Shown here: positions 8,415 through 17,491 of the stretch, in pieces | Numbering within the stretch: position 1 is the stretch's first letter | Layout: every line of letters begins with the position of its first letter | From: Jatrophihabitans sp035642535 | GTDB lineage: Bacteria; Actinomycetota; Actinomycetes; Mycobacteriales; Jatrophihabitantaceae | Length of the DNA stretch: 64,000 nucleotides | NCBI GenBank assembly: GCA_035642535.1 | Contig: DASQSE010000020.1 | Location: 14,380 to 78,379 of the forward strand | Direction of reading: 5' to 3' | Position numbers and translations under genes: made by a program | Notes under the pieces: model-generated | What the model was told of the DNA's origin: nothing | The model's database searches: none | Seen by the model: the letters and a program-made list of their open reading frames with translations, nothing else

Positions 8415-9002
8415 ATGCTCCCCCGCAAGCCTGTACTTTCCGCGCCGCGGCCGACGCGCCGCGGCGGGCGGCTGCGCCCTCTTCTGCTCGCTGCCACCAT
8501 GTTGGTCGGCCTTGCCGTCGGCGTCACTGCCGGTGCCGCCCCGGCCGGCGCCTCCGTCCCGGCGCGCACCAAGCTCGAGCGCAGCATCAGCCGGACGATC
8601 CACAAAATGATCAACGAGGAGCGCACGGCGCACGGACTCGCGCCGGTGCGCATGAGCCCGAAGCTGCAGCTTGCGGCGCGGCGGCACAACCTGCACATGG
8701 CGCACGACAACACGATGTCGCACCAGCTGCCGGGCGAGCCGTACTTCGGCCGCCGCATCCTCAACGCCGGTTATCGCTGGAGCTACGCCGGCGAGAACAT
8801 CGCATGGAACAGCGACATGACCAGGTCTGGCGTCAAGCTGCTCGAACGGCTGATGTACCACGAGAAGGCGCCGTACAACGACCACCGCCTGAACATCCTC
8901 AGCCGGCATTACAAGGGCGTCGGCGTGGACGTCTACATGGACAAGTCGAACAACAAGGTATGGCTGACCACCGACTTCGCCCGGCACCGCTGGCAGAGCT
9001 GA
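8415..9002 (+). CDS. Secreted CAP (SCP/PR-1) domain protein
   Basis: 195 residues. An arginine-rich start is followed by a hydrophobic segment at about 23-42 and an AGAAPAGA signal-peptidase-like site near 40-47, so the protein is probably exported. The rest is one CAP domain with NEERTAHGLAPVRMSPKLQL, the histidine motif AARRHNLHMAHDNTMSH, AGENIAWN, and GVGVDVYM near the end. Bacterial CAP proteins are secreted, cell-wall-associated proteins of largely unknown activity. It is monocistronic, with an unusually long structured leader and repeat-containing promoter, and converges on ilvD. No obvious ribosome binding site precedes the ATG. Confidence 0.85.
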   Translation: MLPRKPVLSAPRPTRRGGRLRPLLLAATMLVGLAVGVTAGAAPAGASVPARTKLERSISRTIHKMINEERTAHGLAPVRMSPKLQLAARRHNLHMAHDNTMSHQLPGEPYFGRRILNAGYRWSYAGENIAWNSDMTRSGVKLLERLMYHEKAPYNDHRLNILSRHYKGVGVDVYMDKSNNKVWLTTDFARHRWQS

Positions 9003-9040
9003 GCACAACACACCATCTGGGACAAGGGCAGTCCGGCGAA

Positions 9041-9092
9041 CGGGGCCGTCAGCCGGTTGGTCGCGTGGGGCGACTAATCGCAGACGGCCCCG
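9041..9092. terminator. Possible bidirectional terminator between the CAP gene and ilvD
   Basis: CGGGGCCGTC (9041-9050) and GACGGCCCCG (9083-9092) form a perfect 10-bp stem around a 32-base loop. TTT follows on the plus strand. The right arm is part of the last ilvD codons. The position between convergent stops fits a terminator, but the loop is long and the T-tract weak. Confidence 0.35.
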
Positions 9093-10765
9093 TTTGCTGC
9101 GGATCCGACCAGCCGTGCGTACTTGCGGAGCACCCCGAAGTCGAACTGCGGCTCGATCGGCTTCCACTCGGCGCGCCGGCGCTCGAGTTCCGCGTCGTCG
9201 ACGAGCAGATCCAGCGTTCGCGCAGTCACGTCCAGGCGCACCCGGTCGCCGTCGGCGACCAGCGCGATCGGTCCGCCCACCGCGGCCTCGGGCGCGACGT
9301 GCCCCACGCACGGACCGGTCGTCCCGCCGGAGAATCGGCCGTCGGTGAGCAGCAGCACATCCTTGCCGAGTCCGGCGCCCTTGATGGCCGCGGTGATCGC
9401 GAGCATTTCGCGCATCCCCGGCCCGCCCTTCGGCCCCTCCCACCTGACGACGACCACGTCACCCGGCTCCAGCCGACCCGCCGCCAGCGCGTCCATCGCC
9501 GCCTGCTCGCGGTCGAACACCCGGGCGGTGCCCTCGAAGAAGTCACGCTCCAGCCCCGCGCTCTTCACGACCGCGCCCTCCGGCGCGAGCGAACCGCGCA
9601 GGATCGTCAGTCCGCCGGTGCGATGGATCGGGTCGTCGAGCCCATGGATGATCTTGCCGTCCGGGTCGGGCGGCCTGATCGCGTGCAGGTTCTCGGCGAC
9701 GGTCTTGCCGGTGACCGTCAGCGCGTCGCCGTGCAGCAGCCCTGCGTCGAGCAGCGCCTTCATGACGACGGGCACGCCGCCGACTCGGTCGACGTCGCTC
9801 ATCACGTAGGCGCCGAACGGCTTGACGTCGGCGAGATGCGGCACTCGATCGCCGATCCGGTTGAAGTCGTCGAGGGTGAGCTCGACCTTGGCCTCGCGGG
9901 CGATCGCGAGCAGGTGCAGGACGGCGTTGGTGGAGCCGCCTAGCGCCATCACGACCGTGATCGCGTTCTCGAACGCCTCCCTGGTCAGGATCGTCCGCGC
10001 CGTGATGCCCGCGTCCACGAGGTGCACTGCCGCCTCGCCGGACCGCTCGGCGTAGTGGTCGCGGCGCGAGTCCGGCGCCGGCGGGGCCGCGCTGCCCGGT
10101 AGCGACATGCCCAGCGCCTCGGCCGCGCTGGCCATCGTGTTCGCCGTGAACATGCCCGCGCACGCGCCCTCTCCGGGACAGATCGCCCGCTCGATCGCGT
10201 CCACTTCCTCCCGGCTCATGCGTCCGGCGAGGCAGGCCCCGATCGCCTCGAACGCGTCGACGATGTTGACGTCGCGATCCTGGTACCGGCCGGGCAGCGT
10301 CGAGCCCGCGTAGAGGAACACCGCGGCGACGTCGAGCCGGGCGGCCGCCATGAGCATGCCAGGCTCGGACTTGTCGCAGCCGGCAAGCAGCACCCCGCCG
10401 TCCAGCTGCTCGGCGCGGAACACCGTCTCAACCGAGTCGGCGATGACCTCCCGGGAGACAAGCGAGTAGTGCATGCCGCTGTGCCCCATAGAGATGCCGT
10501 CGGAGACGGAGATCGTGCCGAACTCGAGCGGGTAGCCGTCCGCGCCGCGTACGCCGATCTTCGCCTTCTTCGCCAGCCGGGCGAGCGACAGGTTGCACGG
10601 GGTGATCTCGTTCCAGGACGAGGCGACGCCGATCTGCGGCTTGCGCCAGTCGTCGTCGGTCATGCCAACTGCGCGCAGCATGCCGCGCGCGCCGGCGCGC
10701 TCGAGTCCGTCCGTGACGATGGCGCTGTGTGGCTTGCGATGCTGTCGCGGCTGCTGGGTGCTCAC
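9074..10765 (-). CDS. ilvD: Dihydroxy-acid dehydratase
   Basis: Iron-sulfur dehydratase, third step of valine/isoleucine synthesis, 563 residues, very like the M. tuberculosis Rv0189c type. Three cluster cysteines are visible: SSWNEITPCNLSLARL, LLAGCDKSEPGMLM and CPGEGACAGMFTANTM. The C-terminal half has EGPKGGPGMREML and TDGRFSGGTTGPCVGHVAPEA. The GTG at 10765 (VSTQQPRQHRKPHSAIVTDG) is chosen because TAAGGT lies 7 bases upstream and the protein then begins as relatives do. It has its own promoter and is separate from the ilvBNC operon, with which it shares the pathway. Confidence 0.96.
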   Translation of the reverse strand: MSTQQPRQHRKPHSAIVTDGLERAGARGMLRAVGMTDDDWRKPQIGVASSWNEITPCNLSLARLAKKAKIGVRGADGYPLEFGTISVSDGISMGHSGMHYSLVSREVIADSVETVFRAEQLDGGVLLAGCDKSEPGMLMAAARLDVAAVFLYAGSTLPGRYQDRDVNIVDAFEAIGACLAGRMSREEVDAIERAICPGEGACAGMFTANTMASAAEALGMSLPGSAAPPAPDSRRDHYAERSGEAAVHLVDAGITARTILTREAFENAITVVMALGGSTNAVLHLLAIAREAKVELTLDDFNRIGDRVPHLADVKPFGAYVMSDVDRVGGVPVVMKALLDAGLLHGDALTVTGKTVAENLHAIRPPDPDGKIIHGLDDPIHRTGGLTILRGSLAPEGAVVKSAGLERDFFEGTARVFDREQAAMDALAAGRLEPGDVVVVRWEGPKGGPGMREMLAITAAIKGAGLGKDVLLLTDGRFSGGTTGPCVGHVAPEAAVGGPIALVADGDRVRLDVTARTLDLLVDDAELERRRAEWKPIEPQFDFGVLRKYARLVGSAANGAVCD

Positions 10766-10772
10766 CCGGCAA

Positions 10773-10789
10773 ACCTTACGGGTTACGGT
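10773..10789. promoter_or_regulatory. Overlapping divergent -10 elements (ilvD and PH-like gene)
   Basis: Minus-strand TAAGGT (10773-10778), 7 bases before the ilvD GTG, and plus-strand TACGGT (10784-10789), 6 bases before the GTG at 10796, are only 5 bases apart. Both genes look leaderless, and polymerases would compete for the same 30 bases. Confidence 0.5.
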
Positions 10790-10795
10790 GCAGGC

Positions 10796-11242
10796 GTGAG
10801 CTCGGGATCCGGTACGCGCGCCCGGGCGTTCCGGCTGCCCCGCTCGGCATACCTGATCGTGCTCTTCCTCGCGTTCGGATGTGCGCCGATCGCGTTCACC
10901 GGCCACGGGATCGAGAGCGAGCCCGCGGTCATCGGATTCCAGACCCTCATCCTTCTCGTGCCCGTGATCGCCGCCGTGTTCATCGCCCGCTGGGCGACCT
11001 TCGTCGGGTCCGACGGCATCACGGTGCGCGCCGCGTTCGGCACCCGGCTGCTCCGCTGGGCGGAGTTGGACGGTCTGTCGGTGTCCGGCCGGAGCGTGTA
11101 CGCCGTGACGCGGGACGGCTCGTGGCGGCTGCCGTGCGTACACGTGAACGATCTCGGCGCGCTGTCGCGGGCCAGTGCAGGCCGGTTGCCGGAGCTACCC
11201 ACTCCGACACCGAAGCGCGTGCCACAGCGGCGCCGGCGTTAG
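10796..11242 (+). CDS. Small membrane protein with a PH-like (bPH_6 type) domain
   Basis: 148 residues. Two hydrophobic segments (about 17-37 and 46-66) are followed by WATFVGSDGITVRAAFGTRLLRWAELDG and VTRDGSWRLPC, the beta-rich pattern of actinobacterial bacterial-PH membrane proteins. The tail is proline- and arginine-rich. The function is unknown; relatives are often annotated as PH domain-containing proteins. The GTG at 10796 follows TACGGT by 6 bases. The stop overlaps the stop of the convergent dehydrogenase gene. Confidence 0.65.
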   Translation: MSSGSGTRARAFRLPRSAYLIVLFLAFGCAPIAFTGHGIESEPAVIGFQTLILLVPVIAAVFIARWATFVGSDGITVRAAFGTRLLRWAELDGLSVSGRSVYAVTRDGSWRLPCVHVNDLGALSRASAGRLPELPTPTPKRVPQRRRR

Positions 11243-12153
11243 TAGCCGACCAGCACCTCGTTCGCGAGCGGTTCGCCCGTTCGGTAGCGCAGCAGTTGCT
11301 CGCGCACGAGTGCGTAGGCCCGTTCCTGCCAGCCGCGGGTGCCGCCGCCGACGTGCGGGGTGAGGAGCAGGTTCGGCGCGTCCCACAGTGGATGCCCGGC
11401 GGGCAGTGGCTCCGGCTCGGTGACGTCGAGGAAGGCGTGCAGCCGGCGGGCGATCAACTCGGCGAGCAGTGCGTCGGTGTCGACGATCGCGCCGCGCGCA
11501 ACGTTGACGAGCAGCGCACCGTCCGGCATGGCAGCCAAGAACGCGGCGTCCGCGAGGCGCTCGGTCTGCGGCGTGTGGGGCAGCGCCAGCACCACGACGT
11601 GGTGCGTGGGTAGCAGTTCCGCTAGCTCGTCGAGCGTGTGCACGCCGGGTCGCGCCGTACGTGCGACGAGCGTGGCCTCGGCGTCGAACACCCGGACGGC
11701 GGCCGCGACCCGCCTCCCGATGTCACCCGCGCCGAGTACGAGCACCCGTCGCCCGGTGAGGCCGCCGACGAACACCGGCTCCCACCTGTGCGCACGGCGT
11801 GCGTCCTCGAAACGCGGCAGCTCGCGCAGTACGGCCAGCATCCCCGCGAGTGCGAGCTCTGCGGTCGAGGCGCCGTGCACGCCCCGGCCGCTGTAGAGCC
11901 GCACGCCGGGCGGGATGAGCGGCAGCCAGGGCTCGACGCCGGCGGACACGAGTTGGACGACGCGCAGCCCGGGCAGTGCCGCCAGCGCCTGGGCTGGTGG
12001 CGGCGGCGTGTCGTAGCGGCCGACGAAGAACTCGATCCGCTCGACGCCGGGCGGCGGTTCGCTTCGCCCGTCCCACACGAGCACCTCGACCTCAGGTGGC
12101 AACGCGCCGACGTAATCCACGGCATCCGGCGTGGGCAGGCTCGCGGTCGTCAC
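11239..12153 (-). CDS. D-2-hydroxyacid dehydrogenase family protein
   Basis: NAD-dependent oxidoreductase of 304 residues. The nucleotide-binding loop is VLVLGAGDIGRRVAAAVRVF. The catalytic arginine is in LLVNVARGAIVDTDALL, the glutamate in FLDVTEPEPLPAGHPLW, and the histidine in LLTPHVGGGT, completing the R-E-H triad. It belongs to the phosphoglycerate/hydroxypyruvate dehydrogenase superfamily, but substrate cannot be assigned; it lacks the C-terminal ACT domain of SerA. GTG 12153 is preferred over an upstream start because TAGCGT (12161-12166) lies 7 bases before it. Confidence 0.88.
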   Translation of the reverse strand: MTTASLPTPDAVDYVGALPPEVEVLVWDGRSEPPPGVERIEFFVGRYDTPPPPAQALAALPGLRVVQLVSAGVEPWLPLIPPGVRLYSGRGVHGASTAELALAGMLAVLRELPRFEDARRAHRWEPVFVGGLTGRRVLVLGAGDIGRRVAAAVRVFDAEATLVARTARPGVHTLDELAELLPTHHVVVLALPHTPQTERLADAAFLAAMPDGALLVNVARGAIVDTDALLAELIARRLHAFLDVTEPEPLPAGHPLWDAPNLLLTPHVGGGTRGWQERAYALVREQLLRYRTGEPLANEVLVGY

Positions 12154-12219
12154 CGCTGAAACGCTACGCACGAGCGATGGCACAGGTGCGCTGTGGTGTC
12201 TTCAGGCACACTGGCAGAC

Positions 12220-13446
12220 ATGGACCTCGCCCGTCGGCTCGCACTCGCGGGCGCGGCGTGCGCACTGCTCGCGGCGTGCGGCACCAGTGCCGCGGGCTCG
12301 CCGACCTGGGGACCCAGCCCGCCGTACGCCGCCGGGACGGCGCAGGCCAGCCCGATCCTGCCCGTGCCGACAGGGACCGGCGGATCGGGCGGGACGGGCG
12401 GCGGTCCGGCGCTGCCCGGCGGGGGCGGAATCACCGTGGCTCCGTCGTCCGGGGCGGGGCCGCGCATCGACCCGTTCGTGGTCGCCACGCATCTCGCGGC
12501 GCCGGTGGGGCTCACCATGCTGCCCGACGGCACCGCGCTGGTGGGTGAGCGGACGACCGGGCGCATCGTGCGCGTGCAGCCGCGCGCAGGGCAGCCGGTG
12601 CCGACCATCCGGACGCTGCGCGGCCTCGACACATCCGGCGACGGCGGGCTGCTGGACCTCGCCGTCTCGCCCGGCTACTCCGAGGACGGGCTGATCTACG
12701 CATATGTGACCACGCGGACCGACAACCGGGTCGTCGACTTCACGCTGCACGGGCCGGTGACGCCCGTCTTCACCGGAATCCCGAAGGGCCGCACCGGCAA
12801 CACCGGCCGCATCGCGTTCGGCGCGGACGGCAACCTGTACATCGGCACGGGTGACACCGGGCATCCGGCGCGCGCCGCCGACCCGCACAACCTCGCCGGC
12901 AAGGTGCTGCGCGTGAACGAGATCGGCGATACGCCACCCAGCAACCCGCGGCCGTCCTCACCCGTTTGGACGAGCGGGCACCGGCTCGTCAACGGGCTGT
13001 GCTCGATTCCGCAGACGAGGTGGATGCTCGAGGTCGAGGCCGGAACGGCGCGCGTGTCGGACGAGGTCAACGTCCTGACCCGCGGGAAGTTCTACGGCTG
13101 GCCCGCACCGCGATCCGGCGCCGAGCCGCCGATCGGCCGGCTTCCGGGCGATTACCCGGCACCCGGCGGCTGCGCGGTACTCGCCGGGCGGTTGTGGGTG
13201 ACCTCGCTGAGTGGCAAGGCGCTGCTCTCGGCACCGCTGCGCGCGACGCGTTCGCTGCTCGCGACGGAGCAGTTCACCCCGTTCCTGAAGAACCGCTACG
13301 GCCGCCTGAAGACGGTGGTCGCGGCCGCCGACGGCGCGCTCTGGCTCACCACCTCCAACCGCGACGGGCACGGCACGCCCGTCGCCGCGGACGAGCGGGT
13401 CATCCGCTGGGTGCCGCGGGCGCCGGCCGGACGGAACCCCGCGTAG
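12220..13446 (+). CDS. PQQ-dependent glucose/sorbosone dehydrogenase-type lipoprotein
   Basis: 408 residues. The signal peptide ends in the lipobox LLAACGTSAAG (cysteine near residue 20), so it is a predicted membrane-anchored lipoprotein. A glycine/proline linker (GTGGSGGTGGG) follows, then a six-bladed propeller of the soluble glucose dehydrogenase/sorbosone dehydrogenase family: LAAPVGLTMLPDGTALVGER, GDGGLLDLAVSPGY, GRIAFGADGNLYIGTGDTGHP, ENKFYGWP-like GKFYGWPAP, and a C-terminal KTVVAAADGALWLTTSNRDG. Actual substrate and cofactor use are not shown by sequence. It is divergent from the hydroxyacid dehydrogenase with 66 bases between them. Confidence 0.83.
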   Translation: MDLARRLALAGAACALLAACGTSAAGSPTWGPSPPYAAGTAQASPILPVPTGTGGSGGTGGGPALPGGGGITVAPSSGAGPRIDPFVVATHLAAPVGLTMLPDGTALVGERTTGRIVRVQPRAGQPVPTIRTLRGLDTSGDGGLLDLAVSPGYSEDGLIYAYVTTRTDNRVVDFTLHGPVTPVFTGIPKGRTGNTGRIAFGADGNLYIGTGDTGHPARAADPHNLAGKVLRVNEIGDTPPSNPRPSSPVWTSGHRLVNGLCSIPQTRWMLEVEAGTARVSDEVNVLTRGKFYGWPAPRSGAEPPIGRLPGDYPAPGGCAVLAGRLWVTSLSGKALLSAPLRATRSLLATEQFTPFLKNRYGRLKTVVAAADGALWLTTSNRDGHGTPVAADERVIRWVPRAPAGRNPA

Positions 13447-13449
13447 CCC

Positions 13450-13947
13450 TCAGCCCAGCTCGCGGACGGCCTGCCGGATCTGGTTGATGTTCTCGCGCAG
13501 CATGTCCGACACCAGCTCGTCGGTGCGCGGATCCGCGAGGATCTCGAAGATCACCCGCATCGAGGTCTCGCTGGCGATCTCGATGATCCGGTCGTGGAAG
13601 GGCACGAGGGCGATCCGTCCGGCTGTCGGGTCGTCGCGGATCTTCTCGGCCACCATCTGCTTGAGCTCGTCGCGGTTCTCGGCCAGCGCCGCCGCGATGT
13701 TGCGCGTGTAGTGTCCCGTCTCCAGCACCGAGGCCACTTCGTCGAGTACGGCGACCGTGATCGGCTGTTTGACCACGTCCACGACCCGATCAGAAGCGTG
13801 ATTGATCAGGCGAACGACGAACGGCTCGCGCAACCCACGCTTGAGGAGCCACCTGCTCAGCAGGCCGGCGATGAACGCAAGGACGATCAAGCCACCGACG
13901 ACCCAGAGCGAGATGACGAGTACGGAGTTATCCGCGGCGAGGGGCAT
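13450..13947 (-). CDS. Single-pass membrane protein of unknown function
   Basis: 165 residues. One transmembrane segment (about 10-32) with the N terminus outside or very short, then a positively charged turn (SRWLLKRGLREP) and a long helical cytoplasmic part with alternating charged residues (NRDELKQMVAEKIRDD, TDELVSDMLRENINQIRQAV). I do not recognise a named family. The stop lies 3 bases past the convergent sugar dehydrogenase gene. Downstream of it on the same strand no further gene follows, so it looks monocistronic. Confidence 0.6.
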   Translation of the reverse strand: MPLAADNSVLVISLWVVGGLIVLAFIAGLLSRWLLKRGLREPFVVRLINHASDRVVDVVKQPITVAVLDEVASVLETGHYTRNIAAALAENRDELKQMVAEKIRDDPTAGRIALVPFHDRIIEIASETSMRVIFEILADPRTDELVSDMLRENINQIRQAVRELG

Positions 13948-13977
13948 ACCTGCGATCCTGCCGTCCCCGTCGCGAAA

Positions 13978-14949
13978 TCAGTGGCTCCGGTAGGCGTGGC
14001 GCAGCGCGAGAACGAGCAGCCCGAGGATGCCGAGCCCGACCAGGGCGATCACCGCCAACCACGAGGCGGGGCCGCCGCCGCCCTTGTGGTGGGGCGTCGG
14101 CGTCGCGGTTCTCGTGGGCCGTGGGCTCGGGGTGTTGTGATGCGTCGCCGGCAGCGCGAACGGCACGGCGTAGACCGGGGTGCGGCGGCCCTCGGAGTCG
14201 ATCACCAGCCGCCGGCCGACGAGCGCGATGCCCTCGCCCTGCCGCTGGCGCGGCAGCGCGACCCGCTTCGGGGCGTGGTGCAACGCGGCGCTCAGCCCGC
14301 TCGGGCCGACCCGCCAGACGTATGCGTCCACGTACGTGCGGAGCACGAACACCGCGCCGTTCCGGGCGAACGCGGCCGAGGTCGCCCCGAGCAGCGCGAG
14401 CGGGTTGGCCGTCCCCGTCAGCAGGGGGACCCGCCCCACTCGGCGGAGCAGCTGCGCTCGTCCGGCAGCCGGGCGCGCCGGAAGGCGGTATACCACCGCA
14501 GCGCCGGCCGTCTTGGTCGCGATGTAGGCGGTGCCGCCCGGTGCGACGGCCAGCGACTCGGCGTTGACGGGGCCGCTCGGGTAGCGCAGCCGCCACACGG
14601 CCGTCGCCCGCACGTGGATCGAGCGCTGCCGGCTGGTGGGCCGGATGTGCGGCTCCCGGACGCGATAGACCTCCACCTCGTTGCGCTTCGCGTCGTTGTC
14701 ACCGATGTCGGCCAGCCAGACCGAAGGCGTGCCGGCGGCATCACGAGCGACTGCGATGTCCTCCCAGTCGACGTTGCGCGCGTTGGAGACCGTGATCACG
14801 GCCGCTGTCGCGCCGGTCCGCCGGTTGAGCGCGAAGAACCGGTGAGTGTCACCACTGTCGTTCTCGACGTAGAACACGCCGGGCGACGCGAGCCCCGGCG
14901 CGATGCCGCTCGCCTCGCCGATCCGTCCGTCGCGGATGTGGAACAGCAC
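13978..14949 (-). CDS. Surface-anchored beta-propeller-like protein of unknown function
   Basis: At least 323 residues from the GTG at 14949. The body (GEASGIAPGL, NVDWEDIAVARD, VWLADIGDND, NAESLAVAPGGTAYIATKTA) resembles propeller/SdiA-regulated-like esterase folds with D-x-D turns. A threonine/proline linker is followed by a C-terminal hydrophobic anchor and a basic tail (ALRHAYRSH). Such a protein should need a signal peptide. An uninterrupted in-frame signal-like sequence (VAGLVLAAALTGSAG) does run upstream of 14949, but the only start candidate that includes it is a CTG at 15033, overlapping the stop of the upstream gene as CTGA. The true start is therefore uncertain. Confidence 0.65.
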   Translation of the reverse strand: MLFHIRDGRIGEASGIAPGLASPGVFYVENDSGDTHRFFALNRRTGATAAVITVSNARNVDWEDIAVARDAAGTPSVWLADIGDNDAKRNEVEVYRVREPHIRPTSRQRSIHVRATAVWRLRYPSGPVNAESLAVAPGGTAYIATKTAGAAVVYRLPARPAAGRAQLLRRVGRVPLLTGTANPLALLGATSAAFARNGAVFVLRTYVDAYVWRVGPSGLSAALHHAPKRVALPRQRQGEGIALVGRRLVIDSEGRRTPVYAVPFALPATHHNTPSPRPTRTATPTPHHKGGGGPASWLAVIALVGLGILGLLVLALRHAYRSH

Positions 14950-15029
14950 TGTCGTGGTCGGGGCGGCAGGCGCGGCGTGCAGGCCCGCCGACCCGGTCAG
15001 GGCCGCGGCGAGGACGAGCCCGGCGACGC

Positions 15030-16001
15030 TCAGCGGAACCAGTCCACGGACGCGCCGTGCGGGTCGGCGTAGGCGAGCGGGGTTTCATCACGGGCGAGCA
15101 CGAACGGCACCGGCCCGGGTGGGGTCGGCAGGTCGACGATCACGCCCGGTCCCTCGTTCGACACCCACACCATCGGCCGCGCGGCAGCGAGCTCCGCCAC
15201 CTCACTACGGAACCGCGCCCGCTCCGTCTCATCGAGATAACTCACCACCGCCGAGTGAAACACGACCAGCATCGCATCCGCGGGCACCGACGCGGCGGCC
15301 GCCACCAGATCACGCGTCAGGTCGCCGGTGCGCACCGGAGCCGGGTCGGCGCGGGCGATCTGCACCGCTTTGCGCAGTATCGCGAAGCGCTCGGTCTGTT
15401 CCGGCCAGATCAAAGACTCGAGCCACCGGACGTCCTCGTCGTCGGCGACGTCGAGCGGGTTCAGGTCGAGACCCGCCCGCCACGCCACGGACGGGAGGGC
15501 GGTCGGCAGCGGCGCCGGGCCGGCCACCGCGCAGTCGAACACCAGCGCGGCGTCGCCGAGGACCGGACCGCCGGCGTAGCGGTACGCGTAGCGATCCGGG
15601 TAGAGGCACAGTCCGGCCGCGGCGCCGACCTCCAGCAACGCGAGCGGCTGCGGCAAGGCGGCGAGGACGAGCAGCAGGACTGTGCAGCGTCGCGGCTCGT
15701 TGGTCTGCGTCCGGCGATCGAGCATCGTCGCCGACAAGGCGTCCCACCGGTCGAGCAGAAACGCCCGGAAGGCGGTGTACGAGTCGACCGGGCCGCCGAG
15801 GAAGCGCACCGCGCCCAGCAACAGGTTTGGCTGCCGCTTCGGCGGCGGCAGCGTGTCGAGCCGGGCGAGCACTTCCCCGTCGTCCGCGACGCCCAGGCAC
15901 AGCCGTTCGTAGCTCGGCGAGATGCCGCGCAGTTGACGCTCGGCCATCGACCGGTAGCGCCTGTTCGTCGGCTGCCCAGCGTGCCCGGACCAGTCGACCA
16001 C
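15030..16001 (-). CDS. DUF2332 family protein
   Basis: 323 residues, matching the actinobacterial DUF2332 family in length and motifs: CLGVADDGEVLARLDTLP near the start, ALLEVGAAAGLCLYPDRYAY at the centre, GLDLNPLDVADDEDVRWL, and a C-terminal VVFHSAVVSYLD. The GAAAGLCLY loop resembles an AdoMet-binding methyltransferase loop, but the activity is unknown. It starts 8 bases after the gatB stop, so it is the fourth gene of the gatCAB operon. Its own stop overlaps a candidate CTG start of the next gene. Confidence 0.8.
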   Translation of the reverse strand: MVDWSGHAGQPTNRRYRSMAERQLRGISPSYERLCLGVADDGEVLARLDTLPPPKRQPNLLLGAVRFLGGPVDSYTAFRAFLLDRWDALSATMLDRRTQTNEPRRCTVLLLVLAALPQPLALLEVGAAAGLCLYPDRYAYRYAGGPVLGDAALVFDCAVAGPAPLPTALPSVAWRAGLDLNPLDVADDEDVRWLESLIWPEQTERFAILRKAVQIARADPAPVRTGDLTRDLVAAAASVPADAMLVVFHSAVVSYLDETERARFRSEVAELAAARPMVWVSNEGPGVIVDLPTPPGPVPFVLARDETPLAYADPHGASVDWFR

Positions 16002-16009
16002 GCGTTAGC

Positions 16010-17491
16010 TCACCCGCTCGCGCCGAGTTTCTTGAGCAGGATCTCCTTCACGGCTGCGGCGTCGGCCTGCCCGCGGGTGGCCTTCATGACCGCGCCGACA
16101 AGCGCGCCGACCGCCGCCACCTTGCCGCCGCGGACCTTCTCCGCGATGTCCGGGTTGGCAGCGATCGCGTCGTCGGCGGCCTGCTCGAGCGCGCTGGTGT
16201 CCGAGACCACCTCGAGGCCGCGCTCGGCAACCACCGCGTCCACCGACGCCCCGGTGTCGAGCACCCCGTCCACCGCCTGGCGAGCCAGCGCCACCGACAG
16301 CGCGCCCTGCGCGACCAGCTCGATCACCCGGGCGACCTGATCGACCCCGATCGGCAGCTCCGCCGGCTCCACCTCGCGCGCATTGGCCTGCTGCGCGAGA
16401 TAGCCCAGCCACCAGTTGCGCGCCTCGCCGACCGGCGCGCCGGCGTCGACGGTTGCGCCCACGAGATCGACAACCCCGGCGTTGCTCATATGCACCATGT
16501 CGGCGGCGCCGACGCCGAGCTCGTCGCGCAGTCGTGAGCGGCGCGCGGCGGGCAGCTCGGGCAGGGCCGAGCGCAGCGACTCCACCCACGCCTCGTCCGG
16601 GGCCATCGGGACGAGATCCGGCTCCGGGAAGTACCGGTAGTCGGTCGCCTCCTCCTTGCTGCGCCCAGGCCGGGTGTCGCCGGCTTGCTCCTGGAAATGC
16701 CGGGTCTCCTGCACGACCTTGCCGCCGCCGTCGAGGACCTCGGCCTGCCGCAGGATCTCCGAGCGCACCGCGCGCTCGACCGAGCGCAGCGAGTTGACGT
16801 TCTTCGTCTCCGACCGGGTACCCCACTCCTCCCCCGGGCGGTTGAGCGACGTGTTGACATCGCAACGCAATGAGCCCTGCTCCATCCGCACGTCGCTCAC
16901 GTCCAGCGTGCGCATGATCTCGCGCAGCTCGGTGACGTACGCGCGCGCGACCTCGGGCGCGAGCGCGCCGGTGCCCGCGACCGGTTTGGTGACGATCTCG
17001 ACGAGCGGGATCCCCGCCCTGTTGTAGTCGACGAGCGAGTAGTCCGCACCATGGATGCGGCCGGAGGTGCCGACGTGCGTGTTCTTGCCGGTGTCCTCCT
17101 CGAGGTGCACGCGCTCGATGCCGATACGGACGTCGACCTCGCCAACTCTGATATCCAGATAGCCGTCGATACACAGCGGCTCGTCGTACTGCGATGTTTG
17201 GAAGTTCTTCGGCATGTCGGGATAGAAGTAGTTCTTGCGCGCGAACCGGCACCACGTCGCGATCGAGCAGTGCAGCGCCAGCCCGATCCGGATCGTCGAC
17301 TCGATCGCCTTCTCGTTCGCGACCGGAAGCGACCCGGGCAGCCCGAGACAGACCGGGCACACCTGGGTGTTCGGCTCGGCGCCGAACTCGGTCGAGCAGC
17401 CGCAGAACATTTTCGACGCGGTGCCGAGCTCGACGTGCGTCTCGAGCCCGATCACCGGCTCGTACTTGGCGAGCACCTCTTCGTACTTCAT
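16010..17491 (-). CDS. gatB: Asp-tRNA(Asn)/Glu-tRNA(Gln) amidotransferase subunit B
   Basis: 493 residues, full length. The cradle domain has EPVIGLETHVELGTASKMFC, the zinc-binding cysteines (MFCGCS and CPVCLG), and the signature YPDMPKNFQTSQYDEPL. A helical and YqeY-type tail (EKVRGGKVAAVGALVGAVMK) binds tRNA. It activates the carboxyl of mischarged Glu/Asp on tRNA and receives ammonia from GatA. The ATG at 17491 overlaps the gatA stop as ATGA. Confidence 0.97.
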   Translation of the reverse strand: MKYEEVLAKYEPVIGLETHVELGTASKMFCGCSTEFGAEPNTQVCPVCLGLPGSLPVANEKAIESTIRIGLALHCSIATWCRFARKNYFYPDMPKNFQTSQYDEPLCIDGYLDIRVGEVDVRIGIERVHLEEDTGKNTHVGTSGRIHGADYSLVDYNRAGIPLVEIVTKPVAGTGALAPEVARAYVTELREIMRTLDVSDVRMEQGSLRCDVNTSLNRPGEEWGTRSETKNVNSLRSVERAVRSEILRQAEVLDGGGKVVQETRHFQEQAGDTRPGRSKEEATDYRYFPEPDLVPMAPDEAWVESLRSALPELPAARRSRLRDELGVGAADMVHMSNAGVVDLVGATVDAGAPVGEARNWWLGYLAQQANAREVEPAELPIGVDQVARVIELVAQGALSVALARQAVDGVLDTGASVDAVVAERGLEVVSDTSALEQAADDAIAANPDIAEKVRGGKVAAVGALVGAVMKATRGQADAAAVKEILLKKLGASG

